Below, piece by piece: positions 40,436 to 50,400 of a stretch of 64,000 nucleotides of DNA. Source of the DNA: Chryseobacterium nepalense (lineage in GTDB: Bacteria > Bacteroidota > Bacteroidia > Flavobacteriales > Weeksellaceae); assembly GCF_023195755.1 (NCBI RefSeq), contig NZ_CP096203.1, forward strand, positions 3,224,001-3,288,000, written 5' to 3'. The notes under the pieces are model-generated. The model saw only the letters and a program-made list of their open reading frames with translations, made no database searches and was not told the origin of the DNA. The position numbers and the translations under genes were made by a program. The number at the start of each line of letters is the position of its first letter. The stretch's first letter is position 1.

Positions 40436-43400
40436 ATGATGGAATTATTTCAAGAAACTGCTGAAATTGATTTGACAGTAAAATTACGTCAAAATAAAAA
40501 TGTAATCAGTTATTATCTAGGAAAAAAAATAGGATTACTCTCAAAAGAATCTGAATTTGGTTATTTGTTTACAGTTAACGATGATGAAAAGTATTTGTTT
40601 ACTTTAAAACCCAGCTATCTACCAAATGGGTATAACGGTATCTTTTATGTTGACCAAAATAAGTTTACAAAAGACTTAGTTTCTTTTCTTCAAACCACCA
40701 ATAAAATATGCCTTAATTTTAATTTACCTAATTCAGAATTTATCAGAAACTCATGGAATAATAATTTTTTTTACAAAGAAGAAGTTTTAGATGAAAATAA
40801 AGTAAATCTTGAATTTGGATTAAGACCTCCGCAAATTGGTGCACTACATTCAATATTAGCACATTGGAGTGTTTCACAAGAGCCTGCAATAGTCGTAATG
40901 CCTACAGGAACAGGGAAAACCGAAACAATGCTTTCTCTTCTTGTTGCTAATAAAACCGATAAAATACTTGTAATCGTTCCATCTGATTCACTTAGAAGGC
41001 AATTAACGGGTAAATTTTTAACACTTGGAGTGTTAAAAGATTCAAAATTTCAAATTGTTGGTGAAGATGCATTATGTCCTATAGTTGGTACACTACAGAC
41101 TTCTTTTAAAAGCCAAGCTGAAGCAGCCGAGTTTTGGGATAAGTGTAATGTCATAATAGCAACAACATCAATTATTAATAAATGTAACCAAAATGATTAT
41201 AAAATTTTCGATACTTTAATTTCGAAATCAAAATTACTTGTTGTTGATGAAGCTCATCATTGTGAAGCAAGCACGTGGGATAATATTGCAACAAAATTTA
41301 TTTCTCAAAATAAGCCTGTGCTGAAATTTACAGCGACACCATTTAGAAATGATAAAAAAAGACTAAAGGGTAAAACAATTTACAATTATCCATTGTCTCT
41401 TGCTCAACGAGATGGCTCCTTTTTGAATATAAACTTTATTCCTATAATAGAATTCAATGATAGTAAAGCAGATATAATAATAGCCGAAAGGGCAATTGAG
41501 CAATTAAGAAGTGATTTATCACAAGAGTTGAATCACAAATTGATGGCTAGAGTAGAAAACATAAATAGAGCACAAGAAGTATTTGAAATATATAAAAAAT
41601 ACAAAGAATTTAAGCCTATGCTTGTACATAGTAGACTTAATGATTCTGAAAAAAGAGAAATATTAGATAAAATAAAAAATGATGATAGTTATAGAATTAT
41701 TGTTTGTGTAGATATGTTAGGAGAGGGCTATGACTTGCCAACTTTAAAGATATGTGCATTGCATGAAATTCATAAGAATATTACAACTTCAATACAGTTT
41801 TTTGGTCGATTTACTAGAAGTTCAACTCAAAAAGTTGGTAATGCTACAATAATTGCTAATATCGGAGATAATAATTTAAAAGATAATCTTTTAAGAAAAC
41901 TTTACGCAAAGGATGCAGATTGGAATAAAATTCTAAAAGTTTCTAATGAGGGGATTTTAGCTGAGTTAAATAAGGAAGAAGATTTTTTTCAAAAATTTGA
42001 CGAAGAAGGAATCCCATATCAAATACCCCTAAGAAATATTACTCCAGCTCTTAGTACAGTAGTATATAAGGTTAATGATTTAGAACCCAAATGGAATCCT
42101 GATTCATATAAGAAGTTTTTTGAAAAAAAGAACAATCAATCTGTACACGCTACACATCAAGAAAAAGATTTGTTAATCATTATTGGTCGAAACAATTCTT
42201 CTGTAAGGTGGGGGATAATAGATGATTTAATAAATAATGTATATGACCTGTATATAATTTATTTTAATAGAGAACAAAATTTATTATTTATAAATAGTTC
42301 TAATAATGGCAGCCTTTATGAGAGCCTTGCAAATCTTGTGATTGGAGAGAATATAAATCTTATAAATGAATCTGACATATATAAATCGCTCCATGAAGTA
42401 GAGCAATTAGAATTATTTAATTTAGGAGTTAAGCCAATATCTGAGGAAGCAATAAGCTACACTCAATTATTTGGGAGAAATGTTGGAGAAGCTTTAGACG
42501 AAATAACAAAGAAAACAAAATCAAGTGCAAATCTCTTTGGAAAAGGTTTTACTGCAGGTGAAAGAATAACTATAGGTTGTTCATCTAAAGGTCGAGTTTG
42601 GTCTAGAATGATTAAAACAATACCTGAATTTTGTGAATGGTGTGATACTATTGGGAAAAAACTTAACGATGATACTATTGACGTTAAAAATATATTTAAT
42701 TTTATAGCTAAACCAGAAAGGATTTCTGTTCTTCCTAATGGAATTACTCCAATTTCAATAATATGGAATGACGAAATATATTTCAGAGAAACAGAGTTTT
42801 TCATTAATGAAAAATCTTTTTTTGATTATAGAATTGCTTTAAATTTTGATAAGACAAAAAATAATTCAATTAATTTCTCAATAAAAACAGAAAATATTGA
42901 GACTGAATATGAACTCATATTAGATTCAAATAAAAATTCAAAAGGTTACTCTTATTCCAAAATAAAAGGAAATGATTTATTTTTTACATACGGACGAAAT
43001 GAAAATATAAGTATTGATGATTTTTTCAAAAAGTATCCTCCTATAATAAGATTTTCTGACTCTTCAAAAATGTATAACGATATATTTTTTGAATTTAAAT
43101 ATGAATTTCAAGCGTATAATCCAGAATTAATCGAAACAAGAATTTGGACAGGGGTAAATATAACTAATGAGTCTCAATATGATAAAACCAAAAAGACAAA
43201 AATTACTGACTCAGTTCAATATTTTATGGTTAATGAATTAAAAAAAGATGAAGATTATAAAATAATTTTTGATGATGATGATAAAGATGAAATTAGTGAT
43301 ATTGTTGGGATAAAATATTTTGAAGAAGATTACAGTAAAGTAGTAGTTGATTTATATCACTGTAAGTTTTCACAAAAATCTAAAGCAGGAGGACGAATTA

Positions 43401-43729
43401 AGGACTTATATGAAGTTTGTGGACAGGCGCAAAGGAGCTTTCACTGGAAGCATAGAATAGAAAATCTAATTAATCATCTAAACTTTAGAGAAAAGCAAAG
43501 ATTTGAAGCTAATAAACCATCTAGATTTGAAAAAGGTGGAACAGAGGAATTATATATATTTAAGAGAATTATTCAATCAGGTTTTTCAAAAGTTATTGTA
43601 AATATTCATATTGTACAGCCTGGAATTTCAAAAGAAAAGATTTCGAATGAACAGTTAAAATTGCTAGGTGCAACAGAGATGTTATTAAAAAATACAGGTA
43701 ATAATTTTAATGTTATTGTAAGTGACTAA
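40436..43729 (+). CDS. Large SF2 helicase with candidate C-terminal nuclease domain
   Basis: A 1097-residue protein. Residues ~130-480 are a superfamily 2 helicase: MPTGTGKTETML (motif I), VVDEAHHCE (motif II, DEAH), KFTATPFRND (motif III), IIVCVDMLGEGYDLPTLKI (motif V) and SIQFFGRFTRSS (motif VI), like the motor of type III restriction enzymes. The last ~150 residues contain DEISDIVGIKYF, then VVVDLYHCKFS and DLYEVCGQAQRS. This resembles a variant PD-(D/E)xK nuclease in which HCK replaces the usual ExK. No methylase gene is adjacent, so it is not a classical restriction-modification system. I read it as a probable single-gene defence protein. Confidence 0.7.
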   Translation: MMELFQETAEIDLTVKLRQNKNVISYYLGKKIGLLSKESEFGYLFTVNDDEKYLFTLKPSYLPNGYNGIFYVDQNKFTKDLVSFLQTTNKICLNFNLPNSEFIRNSWNNNFFYKEEVLDENKVNLEFGLRPPQIGALHSILAHWSVSQEPAIVVMPTGTGKTETMLSLLVANKTDKILVIVPSDSLRRQLTGKFLTLGVLKDSKFQIVGEDALCPIVGTLQTSFKSQAEAAEFWDKCNVIIATTSIINKCNQNDYKIFDTLISKSKLLVVDEAHHCEASTWDNIATKFISQNKPVLKFTATPFRNDKKRLKGKTIYNYPLSLAQRDGSFLNINFIPIIEFNDSKADIIIAERAIEQLRSDLSQELNHKLMARVENINRAQEVFEIYKKYKEFKPMLVHSRLNDSEKREILDKIKNDDSYRIIVCVDMLGEGYDLPTLKICALHEIHKNITTSIQFFGRFTRSSTQKVGNATIIANIGDNNLKDNLLRKLYAKDADWNKILKVSNEGILAELNKEEDFFQKFDEEGIPYQIPLRNITPALSTVVYKVNDLEPKWNPDSYKKFFEKKNNQSVHATHQEKDLLIIIGRNNSSVRWGIIDDLINNVYDLYIIYFNREQNLLFINSSNNGSLYESLANLVIGENINLINESDIYKSLHEVEQLELFNLGVKPISEEAISYTQLFGRNVGEALDEITKKTKSSANLFGKGFTAGERITIGCSSKGRVWSRMIKTIPEFCEWCDTIGKKLNDDTIDVKNIFNFIAKPERISVLPNGITPISIIWNDEIYFRETEFFINEKSFFDYRIALNFDKTKNNSINFSIKTENIETEYELILDSNKNSKGYSYSKIKGNDLFFTYGRNENISIDDFFKKYPPIIRFSDSSKMYNDIFFEFKYEFQAYNPELIETRIWTGVNITNESQYDKTKKTKITDSVQYFMVNELKKDEDYKIIFDDDDKDEISDIVGIKYFEEDYSKVVVDLYHCKFSQKSKAGGRIKDLYEVCGQAQRSFHWKHRIENLINHLNFREKQRFEANKPSRFEKGGTEELYIFKRIIQSGFSKVIVNIHIVQPGISKEKISNEQLKLLGATEMLLKNTGNNFNVIVSD

Positions 43730-43860
43730 AATTCGTTTTAATTAATTAAATTTGTATTAAGATAAAAGGATACTATTTAAAAGTGTACTCTAAACTGTCC
43801 ACTAGTTAAATTGCTATTTTTATATTAGTTTGAAAATCTGTTAAATAGAAATACAAGCGT

Positions 43861-43880
43861 GTGGTCCAGGTGGGACCACG
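43861..43880 (+). other. Degenerate att site 3 (right end of island 2)
   Basis: GTGGTCCAGGTGGGACCACG repeats both ends of the last 34 bases of att site 2 but lacks the T-loop portion between them; the last 15 bases match exactly. A simple internal deletion of about 13 bases explains it. It marks where island 2 or an older insertion ends. Confidence 0.65.
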
Positions 43881-43891
43881 TTAAAAATCAG

Positions 43892-43920
43892 AGAGTTACA
43901 GCGTTTTTGTTTGTAGCTCT
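43892..43920 (+). terminator. Terminator after att site 3 (probable original tRNA terminator)
   Basis: AGAGTTACA (43892-43900) and TGTAGCTCT (43912-43920) pair with one wobble and are followed by TTTTC. Its layout, AAAATCAGA then a TTACA stem, resembles the terminator at 15616-15641, as expected if both descend from the tRNA's own terminator. The stretch 43921-44311 holds no gene I trust. Confidence 0.6.
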
Positions 43921-44311
43921 TTTCTTATTTGCACATATTTTACAAGTAAATTCCGGCTTATAATGCCCTAAAATGGGTTGTTTTGATTTTTGTATATTTT
44001 TCTGCCTAACAAAAAAATTAGATAAAAATTTGGTTAATTTTTTAAACTTTGATTTTTGCTATTTTGAAATTTGCACATTTACATTAACTCTTTTCCAATT
44101 TCAGGGTGAGATGATAAAATGCAAATACAATAAGATCTCTCCAAAAATAAATGAAAGGGTTTATGGGTTTAATAAATCGCAGAAAAAGACTTCTACGGAT
44201 TTCTTAAAGACGTGAGCCTAAGTTTAATAGATTACGCTCTTTCTTTCTTTATAAAATTCATATTTTTATTATATTTAACGGATACAGATGATATTAAAAA
44301 TTTATTGATTT

Positions 44312-45493
44312 ATGAAGTTGCCGACTGACATTGAAGACAAATATCTTAAAGAAGTTCTTTTAAATCTTTCTATTGCGGATCTTCCCAATGAAGAATGGAA
44401 AGAGATTGAAGGTTTTGAAAATTATGCCATTTCTAATTATGGTCGTATAAAAAGTCTTCAACGCAGTGTTATAAACTCAAATGGAGGAGAATGGAAAATG
44501 CCGGACCGTATTATGAAACTACACGCCTTCAAGTATTTTAATAAATATTTAAAAAGAGACTTCTATAACGTTCGATGCAGATTGTCATTGGAAGGAAAGG
44601 AGTATGGAAAATCAGTTTCCCGTTTAGTCTATTACCATTTCGTTGAAAAATTTGATATGGATAATCATAAACTCCTTATATCGTTTAAAGATCATAACCA
44701 ATTCCATTTTCATGCCGATAATTTGGAAAAACTTTCTGTAAGTGACGTTCATTATAAAACCATGAAAGAAGGAAGAGGAAAGAAAAGAAACTTTAACAGG
44801 GCAGTAAGCCAATATACTGTTGAAGGAAATTTTATTTCTTCCTATGAAAGTATAGAGTTTGCAGCAGATAGCCTTGGTATTAACCGTACATACATTTTAG
44901 CCGCAATAGAAAAAGAGCGTCTGACTGCGGAAGGGTTTCGATGGTTTCTACAAGACTATGTCCTTACAAAAGATGACTTTATGTTGTTAGGAAAAAATGC
45001 ATCCGATAAAATATTCAACAAGGCTCTTTGGAAAAAACTTGGAAAACCCGAAATTGATGAAAGCAATCCTCCTGCCTGTATGAATTTATCCCTCGAAGAT
45101 TTTCCGGGTGAATTATGGAAACCGATTCCCGGATTGGAAAATCAGTTTCAAATTTCAAATAAAGGAAGGATAAAACGGCTAAACAGCTGGACGCAAAGTA
45201 AAGGCAAAAGATTTTTGAAGGAGCGTATTATCTCTCTTTTTCTTGATGTTTATTCTGATAAAGCATATTATTTATATGTTAATCTAAATTCTAACGGCAA
45301 AAGGGTTCAGGTAAGGATTAACCAGATGCTTTATTACTGTTTTATAGAAGAATTTGATATGAAAAATAAATCGTTGGTTGTTGTTAATAAAAGTGAGCCC
45401 CTATGGAATATTCATATTTCAAAGCTTTCGCTGCGTCCTATTCATTCTTTTTTTAAAACAAAACAATCAGAAAAAATTTCTTCTCTAATTTAA
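44312..45493 (+). CDS. Double NUMOD4 protein (HNH-endonuclease-associated DNA-binding motifs)
   Basis: A 393-residue protein containing two NUMOD4 motifs, the DNA-binding units usually found in front of HNH homing endonucleases: EEWKEIEGFENYAISNYGRI (about residues 28-47) and ELWKPIPGLENQFQISNKGR (about 269-288). Between them is a NUMOD1/IENR-type helix-turn-helix unit (QYTVEGNFISSYESIEFAAD, then SLGINRTYILAAI). I see no HNH catalytic core (no DH-x-N-x-H with cysteine knuckles); the LVYYHFVEKFD segments stand where an HNH would be. So it may be a degenerate homing endonuclease or a DNA-binding protein. It stands alone, just right of the island end. Confidence 0.75.
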   Translation: MKLPTDIEDKYLKEVLLNLSIADLPNEEWKEIEGFENYAISNYGRIKSLQRSVINSNGGEWKMPDRIMKLHAFKYFNKYLKRDFYNVRCRLSLEGKEYGKSVSRLVYYHFVEKFDMDNHKLLISFKDHNQFHFHADNLEKLSVSDVHYKTMKEGRGKKRNFNRAVSQYTVEGNFISSYESIEFAADSLGINRTYILAAIEKERLTAEGFRWFLQDYVLTKDDFMLLGKNASDKIFNKALWKKLGKPEIDESNPPACMNLSLEDFPGELWKPIPGLENQFQISNKGRIKRLNSWTQSKGKRFLKERIISLFLDVYSDKAYYLYVNLNSNGKRVQVRINQMLYYCFIEEFDMKNKSLVVVNKSEPLWNIHISKLSLRPIHSFFKTKQSEKISSLI

Positions 45494-45751
45494 AGTAAAA
45501 GATTCTTTAAAGTTTTATCAATTCTTTTTAATTAGCTTCCCTGTTGATATTTTTTAAGCAAGTCATAATATTTTGCAAGTTCAACCAACAATACTTAATG
45601 CATTAAAAGTTGCATCGTTGCGGCTTCCGAATGTTGAAGATAATAATGTCAAAATAAACATAATTTGTAAATTTGAGTAAGTAGAGATCTGGAAATAATG
45701 CAAAAGTTTTTAATTTTAACTTTATCTCTAATTGCTAATTTCTAAAAAACA

Positions 45752-46861
45752 ATGAACGAAGAAAAGAAAACAGATTACCACCAATTTTGTGAGCAATGGA
45801 CAAAAGAGCTCATGGAAAACCCTGCAGTACAGGAATACTGCAAGACGTATCAAAAATATTCCATGGACAGCTTCTGCAAAGCTTATGCTAATATAAAGGC
45901 ATCCGGTTTGAAATGGGGCGAAATGTACCAGAGATTAAACGAGCAAAAGCAAAACGAATGGATTGACTTGGCATTCGAACACCTCTCCATTATACAACAA
46001 AAAAAGCTTTTTGATGCACAATGTCTTTGGCGGGCCGAGCAACTGGAAATAAAAGAAATAGAAATCACTTTTGATTTTAGAGCTTGGGAAGAAGATATAC
46101 TCAATTGTTCTTTTATACCTCCAATTACCCTACAGGAGGTTGATTGGTATTGTCAATACCTTTCACAAAACAACGCAGAGTTTGAACAAGACTGGTTTCA
46201 GGATTGGCAGAATTATGAGGAAATAAAAGAAGCTTATGAAACCAACAATGAAAACCGAAACTTTCCCGAATGGTATGATTTTCATAACGGAAAAACAGGA
46301 AATGGAGTACTCCTTACTCTTCCCGATATTCGGGGTAAAAAAGAGAAATTTTATCAAAGCTTATGCATTGAAGATTCCCGGAAACATGATCCACCTATTT
46401 CCTATGTAAAAGATCCGGAATTGGAAAAGCCTTATATGAATATTTTTGACACCAAATTACATATAACTTTAGCACAGCTCATAGAGGATAAACAAACCAG
46501 TAAACTTATTACAGAGTATCTAAAAGGAACAGAACACCATCATACCTATGAAAATGAAAGGGCAGATGAGAATCTGCAATACTTATCCGAAATAAAAGAT
46601 GAATTAATTCCCATAGAAGCTCATGACGACTATCGCGTCGCTTTAAACAGAGCAGTAGAAAGCTACAGATCGAAAAAGACCATAGAGCATTTGCCCCTGG
46701 CTTTCCAAAAATATAAGGCGACCCATCAGTTAGGAATTTCACTCGGTACAGAAAGAGAAAAGGAACAATTTAAAACCTATATGGATATTGGCAAAAATTG
46801 GAAAGAAGCAATACTGAGGGGCAGAGAACTGAACGGAGAACCAAAAGATTTTGATTTTTGA
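45752..46861 (+). CDS. Unknown 369-residue acidic protein
   Basis: A soluble, tryptophan- and glutamate-rich protein starting MNEEKKTDYHQFCEQWTKEL. It has many aromatic-acidic helices (IDLAFEHLSIIQQKKLFDAQ and WFQDWQNYEEIKEAYETNNE) and no signal peptide or membrane helix. I recognise no family. It is separate from its neighbours, with about 260 bases before and 545 bases after it. Its base composition is closer to the core genome than to the islands. It may be linked functionally to the toxin region downstream, but nothing in it shows that. Confidence 0.6.
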   Translation: MNEEKKTDYHQFCEQWTKELMENPAVQEYCKTYQKYSMDSFCKAYANIKASGLKWGEMYQRLNEQKQNEWIDLAFEHLSIIQQKKLFDAQCLWRAEQLEIKEIEITFDFRAWEEDILNCSFIPPITLQEVDWYCQYLSQNNAEFEQDWFQDWQNYEEIKEAYETNNENRNFPEWYDFHNGKTGNGVLLTLPDIRGKKEKFYQSLCIEDSRKHDPPISYVKDPELEKPYMNIFDTKLHITLAQLIEDKQTSKLITEYLKGTEHHHTYENERADENLQYLSEIKDELIPIEAHDDYRVALNRAVESYRSKKTIEHLPLAFQKYKATHQLGISLGTEREKEQFKTYMDIGKNWKEAILRGRELNGEPKDFDF

Positions 46862-47065
46862 GCGGGATTGAAATCAAATAAATTCTAAAAGAAAATGAAA
46901 AAACTCGTATAAAAACGTAATTAAAAATATGAATTAGTATTACCAGCTCGTTTTTAGTATCATCATAAAAGCTTCCATGTAATATTGAAAGCTATTTCAT
47001 ATTTCAATTTTGATGTATTTAATAAATTTTACATATCAAATCTTTAACGAAATATTACCTCTTCT

Positions 47066-47086
47066 AAGATCCTATATGAGGATCTT
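47066..47086 (+). terminator. Terminator in the 46862-47406 gap
   Basis: AAGATCCT and AGGATCTT pair perfectly across five bases and are followed by seven T. It lies about 200 bases after the 369-residue gene. The rest of the 545-base gap has no gene; the promoter of the following very long gene should be in its last part. Confidence 0.75.
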
Positions 47087-47406
47087 TTTTTTAACTGAAT
47101 GGAAAGATTAGTCCGATCGTTCTTTTACTAAAAAACCGTAAAAGATAATGCTTTAGGGCTTTACCAAAAACAATCAAAAAAAATCGGGAGACAGGCATAA
47201 TTATTTTTATCACGACGAGTTTTGTCGCTTTCAGCCCTGACCTTTGTATCAAGAAAAACATGAAAAATGGAAATTGATATTAAAGTTTCAGGTGGATATC
47301 TTTTGCCGGAAACCACCTAAAAAAATAAGGCTAAAACCTGAAGTTACCCTACTAAAAAGAGTCTTCAAATCTTAACCTTTTATAAAATCAAAACAAATTT
47401 ACAAAA

Positions 47407-50400
47407 ATGTCAACAAGTACCAATGCATCGCAGACACTATTCAGGTTTGTAACGATGCGCAATGCTGAATTATCAGACCCAAAAAATAAAGAAAGACGAT
47501 TCATTTTCAGAGACTATAGAACGCAACGCGGGGTATTTGATACTAAATTAAACTCATCTACATCACTGAAAAAATTGTGTGAAAGACCTCAAGATCTGCC
47601 TTTGACTATTCTTTCCGAACAATCATTAAAAGCTCAGGATCCTGCATTTTATGATTTGGCAGTCTGGGTGGCAAGAAATAAAGCCAAGGCCACAAAAGCA
47701 GAGTTTGATGCTAAAATAAACGACTATAAGACCCTTCAGCATCAGGCTATTATCATAGATTCTAAAATCTGGGATAATCTTGTTTATCAGGTAGTCACAC
47801 AAAAAGATTTTTATGCAAAGGAAACACTAATGCAGCTTTTACATTTAAATCATATTATATTAAACTACGACGGGACAACCCAGGAGCAATATGATGATGT
47901 GGTAAAAGCAAAAGTAGTCCTTCCGAGAGAACTTTTCAAAATGGAGGAAAACTCTTCAGGTTCAGCTGCTTTAAGGGGAGATGGGCTAATACCCAATATT
48001 CCATTTGATGATAAAAGCATGAAAGTGGCAGAAGCTTCAGTAAATCTTAACGCCAATAAAGATTTAACAATTGCTCTAGAAAAACTGGAAAAAACATATC
48101 AAAAAGAATATGAACAAGCTTATAAAATTGCATACCAGGAATATTTAAACAGAGTAAGACCGATACAGGCAGAATATGACAAGCAGGTAAAAGAACAGGA
48201 ATACCAGAAGGAAATTTTCTTAGCAGCAGAAAACCATGAAGGACTTTCAAGTTTAAAATATATTCCGGTTCCGGAAGTCCCTGCCTTTACTTTTGATTTT
48301 CGTCCGGAAATCCAAGCCGAAGAATTAATAGAAAGTCTTGGACGGAAAAATATTGAAACTTTAAGCAAAATTTATGGAAATTCTGATGTTACAGTAGCAT
48401 TACACGGGGTTCTCACATTTTCGGAGGTGCTACAGACAGTTGAACAAAATAGCCAGTCGTTACAGCAGATCATTATCAATAATACGGTTCTGAATCCTCA
48501 GGTTTCTACAACGGTAGGAGGAGTTGTTGTTCCGGTAACAAATGCACTCACAAATAATTCGGTGATACCTTTTTTTGCCAAAACCAGCTACAATTTTCCT
48601 TTTGAGCATTTGATGATGATTTCTACTGACATGAGCTTACCCAAATATATTATAAGCGGAACTTTTCATGTAAAAGGAGGAGGGCAAATCATTGTAACTT
48701 CATCAGAAGTAGTAAATTATAACTCCCCAAATGTAACCATCCTTTTTAGTGAAAATCAGCGCCTTCCGGCAAGAGTTATTGAAAAATATGAGATTTTGGA
48801 ACTGGAAGGAGAAGTTATTCTTAACGATGGATTAGCGTATATTATGCAGGCAACTTTACATGTGACATCAAACAGCTACTATAAATTTGAAGGTCCTGGC
48901 ACATTTACGTTGAAGGACAAAGGGAATCCTCCTTCTGATCCGGGTACGGGAAATCCTCCTGCAAATCCTGGAACACCGGTTAACCCGAATGATGTTTTTA
49001 TCCCTTCAGGATTTGGAATGAAAAACATCGGTATAGCCGATTACCGAAAAGTTGAACAAAGCACATATTGTTACGTGGAAGGTGATGTTTCACACATTGA
49101 AAACATTATGGCAAGGGAGTACAAAGAAAAGTCTACCAGAAGACTGAAACGAAGTGAATCCCAAATTACCAAATCCACAGAATCTGAAAAGGAAAAGCTG
49201 ACCGATACGACCTCAACTGAAAGAAATGAAATGCAAAATGAAATTTCTAAAGTTCTTCAGGAATCAAAAGATTTTGCTGCTCAGTCAGGATTCAGTGCCG
49301 GATGGGGTTCAGGAAGCGGAGTTTCTCCAAAATATATGCTGAATACGGCTGCTAACTATGCCACTCATAATTCTAAAGAAGAAAGCATCAGGCAGGCTGT
49401 TACCGAAGCGAAGGATGTCACCGCAAGAGCATTAGACAGAGTTGTTACCAAAGTAAAAGAAGAACGAATTGACAAAATTCTTGAAGAGTATGAAGAAAAT
49501 AACAAGCATGGCTTCGACAACACCAAAGGAAGCAGTCATGTTGTAAGAGTTTACCGTTGGGTGGATAAAGTGGTTAAAAACCAGATCTTCAACTACGGAA
49601 AAAGGATGATGTTTGAATTTATAGTTCCCGAACCTGCAAAATTACATTCACTGGGAATGAAAGTGAGCAATAATACAGAAAACCAGCTCATAAAACCAAT
49701 TAACCCAAGAGAGGCTGCAGCGATGCAGATCAAGGACTGGAGCGCCCTTGCAGACACAACAAAGCTAAAATACTGGTTGGGATACTATAATGTGGAAGTC
49801 GATGAAAGGCTGGAGCCTGTTGTATATGTAGGAAAAGCAATAGATTATTCTTCCACGGAATCAAAGCAGGCATCTTCAAAATCTGACCTGATTGCTATTC
49901 CGGAACATTATATTACAGAATCTTACGTCGTAAAGAGCAGTAACTCCTTCCCGGGTTATAATGGATGGGGAAGCGGTGCAAGTTTGCTTGTCGGCGGAGA
50001 TAACGGCAGCAGCGGCTTCCTAAAATTCGTAAGAGAAGTTCCGATTACCATTGCAACAACCAATGCACACTATTTCCATGCTACGGTAAATATTAAATGC
50101 GTCCTGCAGGAGGAATACAAAAATGGATGGATGCAGAAAGCTTTCAATAAAATTATTGAAGCCTACGAACTTGAATTGTCGAAATATGAAGCTGCTCTGG
50201 CAGAGGCGAAAGCCGTGGGCGTTCAGATTAAAGGTTCTAATCCTGGTTTCTATAGAAAAATTGAAAACACAATCTTAAGAAGAAACTGTATTTCTTATAT
50301 GCTGAATCAGAATCCGAATGCTATGCTGACGTTTGGTAAGAAAAGATACTATACCAATGACAATTCTGCTACCGAAACATTTACCAATACAGATATCCTG

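Larger units (their letters stand above)
30130..43880. mobile_element. Island 2: integrase-bearing tandem island
   Basis: About 13.8 kb between the exact att copy at 30084-30129 and a degenerate att remnant at 43861-43880. An intact tyrosine recombinase starts 176 bases inside the left end, the usual position for a tRNA-targeting integrase. Cargo: the GHKL/PRTase/phosphoesterase operon, four small secreted or unknown proteins, a long palindrome, Rep-like and excisionase-like genes, an unknown gene, and a large helicase. It was probably next to the tRNA before island 1 inserted between them. No conjugation genes are seen. Confidence 0.75.

Noticed and set aside
40436..43729. Type III restriction enzyme
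   Set aside because: The helicase resembles Res subunits, but no Mod methylase gene is nearby and the C-terminal motif is atypical.
15608..43880. Prophage or conjugative element
   Set aside because: No capsid, terminase, tail, relaxase, coupling protein or type IV secretion genes are present; the islands carry recombinases and cargo only.
43973..44215. 80-codon open frame on the plus strand
   Set aside because: Phenylalanine- and cysteine-rich start, no ribosome binding site, no recognisable domain; looks like chance in AT-rich DNA next to the att remnant. A shorter start at about 44110 is possible but unsupported.
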